NCBI GenBank assembly: GCA_029977845.1
Contig: JAPOKC010000021.1
Coordinates: 1-44,033 of the forward strand
Source: Mycobacteriaceae bacterium
GTDB lineage: Bacteria > Actinomycetota > Actinomycetes > Mycobacteriales > Mycobacteriaceae
Length of the DNA stretch: 44,033 nt
Direction of reading: 5' to 3'
The notes beneath the pieces are model-generated. The model made no database searches and had not been told where the DNA came from. It was given only the letters and a program-made list of their open reading frames with translations. A program made the translations under genes and the position numbers. This document shows, in pieces, positions 39,769-44,033 of the stretch. Each line of letters starts with the position of its first letter. The stretch's first letter is position 1.

Positions 39769-41493
39769 GTGTTGGGCATCGAAGATTTCATCACCGACGA
39801 GTGGTACCCGGGGTTCGCCCCGTCCTTCGGTCACTCGCCCTACATCGTCGAACCCTTCCGCAGTTTCAACGCCGCCGACGCCGACCGGTTCTGGTTCCTG
39901 GACTTCCACTGGGCGCGTGGGCTGACCCCGCTGGGGATGATCTGGAACGAGGACGGCTACTCGTGGGGGACCCAACTGGCGGCCGAGCAGATGCCGTTGC
40001 CCAGTGGAAGGGGGATGACCCAGCGCATCGCCGGCACGCACACCTACGCCGCGGTCATCCCGGTTCGCAACAAGCTGCTGGTCGCCGCCCGCGACAAGCG
40101 GATGCGCGCCTACCTGCCGGACTTCTTGTCCCGGTTCGACACGATCTGGGCTCAGCGCCGCTCGGAGATCGAAATCGGTTGGCAGGCCATGCTTTCCCGC
40201 GATGTGACCACGCTGTCCGATGACGAGCTGGCGGTGATGCTGCGCGAGGCGCGCTCGTACTACCGACGGCTCTTCGAGATCCACTTCGAGATGATGTATC
40301 CGCTGATCGCCAACTACCTCGGCTTCCGGGGCGTATGCCGGGAACTGGGCATTGAGACCGCCACCGTGGCTCAGTTCCTTCAGGGCTATGAGACCAAGAT
40401 CACCGACACCGACCGGGCGATGTGGCAACTGGTCGCCGATGCCCGGGCCTACGGCGTGCAGACCATGTTCGCGGCCCACGAGCCGGCGGCGGTGGCGGCG
40501 GCGTTGCAGCAGGAAGCCGGCGGCCGGCGCTGGCTGAGCAAGCTCGACGGGTTCATGGACGCCTACGGATACCGCACCGCCGGCACCGCCGACATCGCCC
40601 TGCCCAGCTGGAAAGAGGACCCGACACCGGTGCTGGCGTGTGTCGCCGATTTCCTGCGCAAGGAACCGCACGACTTCGACGCCGCACTCGCCGGTGCGGT
40701 CGAGGAACGCGAGACCGCGATCGACGAGGCCCGTGGCAAGCTCACCCGGCGCGAGCAACAGGTGTTCGACGCCGGCCTGCGTTCGGTGCAGAGGGCGAAC
40801 TTCCCGTGGTGGCAGGACGACCACAACTACTACATCGACCTGCGGGTCTCGCTGCCGGTGCGCTGGGTGGCGCTGGAACTGGCCCGTCGGCTGGGCACCG
40901 ACCGCTTCGACGACACCATGTTCCTGTTCTGGCCCGAACTGGTGGAACTGGCCGACCGGGAGCGCGGCTACAGCGCCGGGCTGCGGGGCATCGTCGAGGC
41001 CCGCCGTCAGTACTTCGACTACTGGCACGATCGTCGCGCCGAGATGCCGCGGGTGCTCGGCGCCGTGCCGGATGTGATCGACGACCCCCTGCTGATCGAG
41101 ATCTACGGACTCGACCGCGGATACATGGACGCGGTCCGGGCCGAAGCCGCTGGCATCCGGCTGAACACGCTCAGCGGTATCCCCGCGTCACGGGGGATCG
41201 CGCGTGGTCCGGCCCGGGTCGTTCGGGACGCCGGAGACCTCGGATCGCTCAAGCCGGGCGACATCCTGGTGTGCGAATCAACCTCGGCCAGTTGGACATT
41301 GGTGTTCGGGCTGATCGCCGGGTGCGTGTGTGACAGCGGTGGGGCGCTGTCACACGCCGCGATCGTCGGTCGGGAGTACGGGGTGCCGACCGTGACAGCG
41401 TGCGGGGTGGCGACGTCCACCATCCGTGATGGAGACCAGATTCAAGTCGACGGTGCAGCCGGCACCGTCACGATTTTCCGGGAGCAGCAATGA
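39769..41493 (+). CDS. PEP-synthase-like phosphotransferase, large subunit with swivelling His domain
   Basis: The C-terminal 90 residues of this 574-residue protein are a PEP-utiliser mobile domain with the phospho-accepting histidine H529 in CDSGGALSHAAIVGREYGVP. The N-terminal about 450 residues are helical and rich in Trp/Tyr/Phe (DEWYPGFAPSFGHSPYIVEPF, WFLDFHWARGL) and would hold the acceptor-binding domain. With the next gene it forms a split enzyme like phenylphosphate synthase of anaerobic phenol degraders, CreH/CreI (alkylphenol phosphorylation in Corynebacterium) or a split rifampin phosphotransferase. ATGA overlap with the partner. The acceptor is inferred to be a phenolic compound from context. 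Confidence 0.82.
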   Translation: MLGIEDFITDEWYPGFAPSFGHSPYIVEPFRSFNAADADRFWFLDFHWARGLTPLGMIWNEDGYSWGTQLAAEQMPLPSGRGMTQRIAGTHTYAAVIPVRNKLLVAARDKRMRAYLPDFLSRFDTIWAQRRSEIEIGWQAMLSRDVTTLSDDELAVMLREARSYYRRLFEIHFEMMYPLIANYLGFRGVCRELGIETATVAQFLQGYETKITDTDRAMWQLVADARAYGVQTMFAAHEPAAVAAALQQEAGGRRWLSKLDGFMDAYGYRTAGTADIALPSWKEDPTPVLACVADFLRKEPHDFDAALAGAVEERETAIDEARGKLTRREQQVFDAGLRSVQRANFPWWQDDHNYYIDLRVSLPVRWVALELARRLGTDRFDDTMFLFWPELVELADRERGYSAGLRGIVEARRQYFDYWHDRRAEMPRVLGAVPDVIDDPLLIEIYGLDRGYMDAVRAEAAGIRLNTLSGIPASRGIARGPARVVRDAGDLGSLKPGDILVCESTSASWTLVFGLIAGCVCDSGGALSHAAIVGREYGVPTVTACGVATSTIRDGDQIQVDGAAGTVTIFREQQ

Positions 41494-42404
41494 CCGCCGT
41501 GATCGACCTTGCGGATGCCACCGTCGCCAACGCCGGGCCCAAGATGGGCCGGCTCGGGGAACTCGTGCGCGCCGGTGGCGACGTGCCCGCCGGTTTCGTC
41601 ATCGCTTCGTCGGTGTGTTCGGAGGACCTGCTCCGCGAGGACATACGCACCGAGATCGCCGCGGCCTATCACCGGTTGAGCGATGACGGGTCCGCGCCGG
41701 TCGTGGTGCGAAGTTCGGCGACTGACGAGGACGGCTCGGGTGCGAGTTTCGCCGGTGTCTACAACAGCTATCTGGGGCTGGTCGGGGTGGAGGAGATCAT
41801 TCCGGCGGTGCAGGCCTGCTGCTCGGCGCTGCACAGCGAGCGGGCGGCCGGCTACCGGGAGCGGATCGGCGGAGAGAGCGCGGCGGATCCGGCCACCGCC
41901 TCGTCGCCGTCCATGGCCGTCGGTGTGATGCTGATGGTCGCGGCCAAATCCTCGGGGGTGGCCTTCACCGTCGACCCGGTCACCGGCCGCGACGACCGGT
42001 TCGTCATCGAGGCGACCTGGGGGTTCGGCGAGCCGGTGGTGCAGGGCGTGGTGACACCGGACCGCATCGAGGTCGGCGCCGAGGACGGCCGGATCCTGCG
42101 CTACGAGCCCGGCGAGAAGAAGGTCGCGCTGATGTACTCCGAGGGCCGGATGACCCGGGTCGAACTCAAGCGGACCAAGGCCCGCACTCCGGCGCTGACG
42201 CCTGAGGAGGTCGAGGTCCTCTACGCGCGGCTGCGCGCGGTCGCCGAGCTCGCCGGGCACCCGGTGGACTGCGAATGGGTGATCGACGAGTCCGGGCACG
42301 CCTGGATCGTGCAATGGCGGGCCGTGACGGCACTGCCGGACAACGAGGACCCGGAGTGGGATCCGGCCGAGTACGCCGCGCGGTACGCCTTCCGGTCGGG
42401 GTAG
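41490..42404 (+). CDS. PEP/pyruvate-binding ATP-grasp subunit of the phosphotransferase
   Basis: This 304-residue protein is an isolated N-terminal nucleotide-binding domain of the PEP synthase/PPDK type: GPKMGRLGELVRAGGDVPAGFVI, VVVRSSATDEDGSGASFAGVYNSYL, GVAFTVDPVTGRDD and the terminal CEWVIDESGHAWIVQWRAVT. The arginine of VRSSAT and the DPVTG acid region are retained. It should transfer a phosphate from ATP to the histidine of the preceding protein. Start overlaps that gene by ATGA, which fits a fixed two-subunit enzyme. Length equals the small subunit of phenylphosphate synthase-type systems. Confidence 0.85.
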   Translation: MTAVIDLADATVANAGPKMGRLGELVRAGGDVPAGFVIASSVCSEDLLREDIRTEIAAAYHRLSDDGSAPVVVRSSATDEDGSGASFAGVYNSYLGLVGVEEIIPAVQACCSALHSERAAGYRERIGGESAADPATASSPSMAVGVMLMVAAKSSGVAFTVDPVTGRDDRFVIEATWGFGEPVVQGVVTPDRIEVGAEDGRILRYEPGEKKVALMYSEGRMTRVELKRTKARTPALTPEEVEVLYARLRAVAELAGHPVDCEWVIDESGHAWIVQWRAVTALPDNEDPEWDPAEYAARYAFRSG

Positions 42405-42409
42405 CGGCC

Positions 42410-42460
42410 GTTCCACAAGTCGGAACACCACAGGTGGCGGCGGGCGAGTCTGTCTAAAGT
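42410..42460 (+). promoter_or_regulatory. Operator (42410-42426) and -10 element (42455-42460) for the lower meta-pathway genes
   Basis: GTTCC-ACAAGTC-GGAAC is an exact copy of the island palindrome. TAAAGT begins 28 nt after it and ends 7 nt before the GTG at 42468, which has no ribosome site; the transcript is probably leaderless. No -35 hexamer is visible, consistent with an activator-dependent promoter. Confidence 0.7.
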
Positions 42461-42467
42461 TCCGCTG

Positions 42468-43265
42468 GTGAGCAGCCCCGTCAAAGCATCCGTCAAGAGC
42501 TTGCTCAAGGCGTATCGGACCCAGAAGCCGATCGCCCCGCTGATCTCCAGCCATCCCGGGCTGACGATCGATGACGCCTACCAGATCCAGCTCGCGCAGG
42601 TTCGGGCCTGGAAATCCGAGGGCAGGCGCGTCCTGGGGCGCAAGGTCGGCCTGACGAGTCCGGCCATGCAGGCCCAGATGAAGGTGTCCCAACCCGATTT
42701 CGGTCATCTGATGGACGACATGTTCTTCGCGGAGAACGTGCCGGTGCCGGCCGACCGGTTCATCCAGCCGCGCGCCGAACCCGAGGTCGCCTTCGTACTC
42801 GGGCGCGATCTGAAGGGTCCCGGCGTGACCGTCGCCGAGGCGGCGCTGGCCGTCGACTACGTGATGGCCTCGCTGGAGATCATCGACTCGCGCATCGAGA
42901 ACTGGCAGATAGGCATCGTCGACACCATCGCCGACAACGCCTCCAGTGGCGGTGTGGTGCTGGGCAGCACGATGCGCCGCCTCGACGAACTCGACCTGCG
43001 CCTCGGCGGCTGCGTCCTGCATCGCAACGGCGAGATCGCCGGCACCGGAGCGGGTGGCGCGGTGCTCGGATCGCCACTGAATTCACTTGCCTGGCTGGCC
43101 AATACGCTCGGTGCGGTCGGGGAGGGCCTCAAAGCCGGCCAGGTCATCCTGCCCGGGTCCATCACCGCCTCGATCCCGTTCGAGCCCGGTGACACCATCA
43201 CCGCCACCATGGCCGGATTGGGATCGGTCACCGCAGTCATCGCCGCACGATCGGAGCAAGCGTGA
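42468..43265 (+). CDS. dmpE: 2-Oxopent-4-enoate hydratase
   Basis: This 265-residue protein of the hydratase/decarboxylase family has GRKVGLTSPAMQAQMKVSQPDFGHL, QPRAEPEVAFVLGRDL, SLEIIDSRIENWQIGIVDTIADNASSGGVVLG and LNSLAWLANTLGAVGEGLKAGQVILPGS. The metal-binding acidic residues of PRAEPEVAF are present. It hydrates the product of DmpD to 4-hydroxy-2-oxovalerate. Which of the two paralogues here is hydratase and which decarboxylase is judged from order and pattern; a swap is possible. Confidence 0.82.
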   Translation: MSSPVKASVKSLLKAYRTQKPIAPLISSHPGLTIDDAYQIQLAQVRAWKSEGRRVLGRKVGLTSPAMQAQMKVSQPDFGHLMDDMFFAENVPVPADRFIQPRAEPEVAFVLGRDLKGPGVTVAEAALAVDYVMASLEIIDSRIENWQIGIVDTIADNASSGGVVLGSTMRRLDELDLRLGGCVLHRNGEIAGTGAGGAVLGSPLNSLAWLANTLGAVGEGLKAGQVILPGSITASIPFEPGDTITATMAGLGSVTAVIAARSEQA

Positions 43266-44033
43266 CGACATGGTCCATTGACCGCGCAGCCACCGAGTTG
43301 CTGGCCGCCGAGGACGGCCGGGTCGACCGCGGCCCGATCACCGACGAATGGCCCGATCTCATCGGTGACATCGCCACCGCCTACGCCATCCAGGACGAGA
43401 CGCTGCGCCGTCGCGAGGCGCGCGGCGAGCGACTGATCGGCGTCAAGCTGGGCTTGACCAGTAAGGCCAAGCAGCAGCGGATGAACGTCGACTCGCCGCT
43501 GGTGGCCTGGCTGACCGACGCGATGGTCCTTCCGGCGGGAGAACCGGTTCCGCAGGACAAGCTGATCCATCCGCGCGTCGAACCGGAGATCGTGTTCGTG
43601 ATGGGGGATCGGCTGGAGGGTCCGGGTGTGACCGCCGCGCAGGCGCTCACCGCCGTTGAGGCCGTCTACTGCGGTGTCGAGGTGATCGATTCCCGCTACC
43701 GCGACTTCCGGTTCACCCTGACCGACGTCATCGCCGACAACTCCTCCTCCGGCGCATTCGTGCTGGGCCCGGTCGCCTGCAGCCCGTTCGATATCGACCT
43801 GGCTTTGGAGGCGGTCCTGGTGGAGGCCGACGGCAAGGTGGTCGATTCGGCCACCGGCGCCGCGGTGCAGAACCACCCCGCCGAGGCGCTGGCGCTGGCC
43901 GCCAACGATCTCGGCCGTCGCGGTAAGGCGATCGAAGCCGGACAGATCGTTCTCACCGGCGGAATGACCGACGCCGTCCCGGCGGGTCCGGGCAGTAGGA
44001 TCGCGTTCCACTTCAGCACATTGGGTTCGATCT
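43262..44033 (+). CDS. dmpH: 4-Oxalocrotonate decarboxylase (cut by right edge)
   Basis: A GTG overlapping the previous stop opens a frame that runs off the window after 257 codons. It is a paralogue of the preceding gene: GVKLGLTSKAKQQRMNVDSPLVAWL, HPRVEPEIVFVMGD, GVEVIDSRYRDFRFTLTDVIADNSSSGAFVLG and GRRGKAIEAGQIVLTGGMTDAVP. Pattern fits the vinylpyruvate-forming decarboxylase that works with the hydratase as a complex. Only about the last few residues seem missing, judged by the terminal GPGSRIAFHFSTLGSI segment. Further meta-pathway genes (aldolase, acylating aldehyde dehydrogenase) are expected to the right. Confidence 0.85.
   Translation, partial: MTTWSIDRAATELLAAEDGRVDRGPITDEWPDLIGDIATAYAIQDETLRRREARGERLIGVKLGLTSKAKQQRMNVDSPLVAWLTDAMVLPAGEPVPQDKLIHPRVEPEIVFVMGDRLEGPGVTAAQALTAVEAVYCGVEVIDSRYRDFRFTLTDVIADNSSSGAFVLGPVACSPFDIDLALEAVLVEADGKVVDSATGAAVQNHPAEALALAANDLGRRGKAIEAGQIVLTGGMTDAVPAGPGSRIAFHFSTLGSI

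Overview
The window looks like chromosomal DNA from an environmental, fast-growing mycobacterium (Mycolicibacterium-like). It is GC-rich throughout, many genes start with GTG, and many neighbours overlap by ATGA or GTGA. Several families are typical of mycobacteria: a DUF732 secreted protein, orphan Mce-associated membrane proteins, a hemophore-related protein, a DesA3-type desaturase with its reductase, a 13E12/HNH relic behind a perfect mycobacterial SOS box, and a Hip1-like lipoprotein. No tRNA, rRNA, CRISPR array, transposase or integrase was seen.

The left part (1 to about 26.8 kb) is mostly ordinary: an OB-fold protein end, a chromate transporter, a short-chain dehydrogenase, a K+ channel with RCK domains, small secreted proteins, a cutinase, the desaturase/reductase pair, a PucR-amidase-agmatine deiminase operon, divergent sodN/sodX, acyl-CoA dehydrogenases and enoyl-CoA hydratases, a pentameric ligand-gated channel homologue, cysK-cysE, an MFS transporter and a lipoprotein dienelactone hydrolase. 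Convergent genes here nearly all abut or overlap.

The right part (26.8 to 44.0 kb) is an aromatic/alkene oxidation island. Two soluble diiron monooxygenases lie back to back. On the minus strand is a toluene-4-monooxygenase-like set (tmoA, B, C, D, E; no tmoF reductase). On the plus strand is a phenol-hydroxylase set (dmpL, M, N, O and, further on, P). The plus-strand set is interleaved with a meta-cleavage pathway: a reactivating ferredoxin, catechol 2,3-dioxygenase, a GlcG/HbpS protein, 2-hydroxymuconate semialdehyde hydrolase, an IclR regulator, a split PEP-synthase-like phosphotransferase pair, 2-oxopentenoate hydratase and 4-oxalocrotonate decarboxylase (cut by the right edge). Beyond the tmo operon lies a homologue of styrene oxide isomerase, an integral membrane epoxide isomerase.

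The model that best joins these parts is as follows. The tmo-type enzyme oxidises an alkenyl or aromatic substrate. The phenol hydroxylase converts phenols to catechols, which are cleaved and degraded. Epoxides may be isomerised to aldehydes by the StyC homologue. Four copies of a 17-bp palindrome, GTTCC-N7-GGAAC (three exact, one with a single mismatch), each sit 28 or 29 nt upstream of a -10-like hexamer in front of the four transcription units of the island. They are the likely operators of the island's only regulator, the IclR-family protein. This regulon architecture, the StyC homologue, the single reductase for two monooxygenases and the phosphotransferase pair are the most interesting features.
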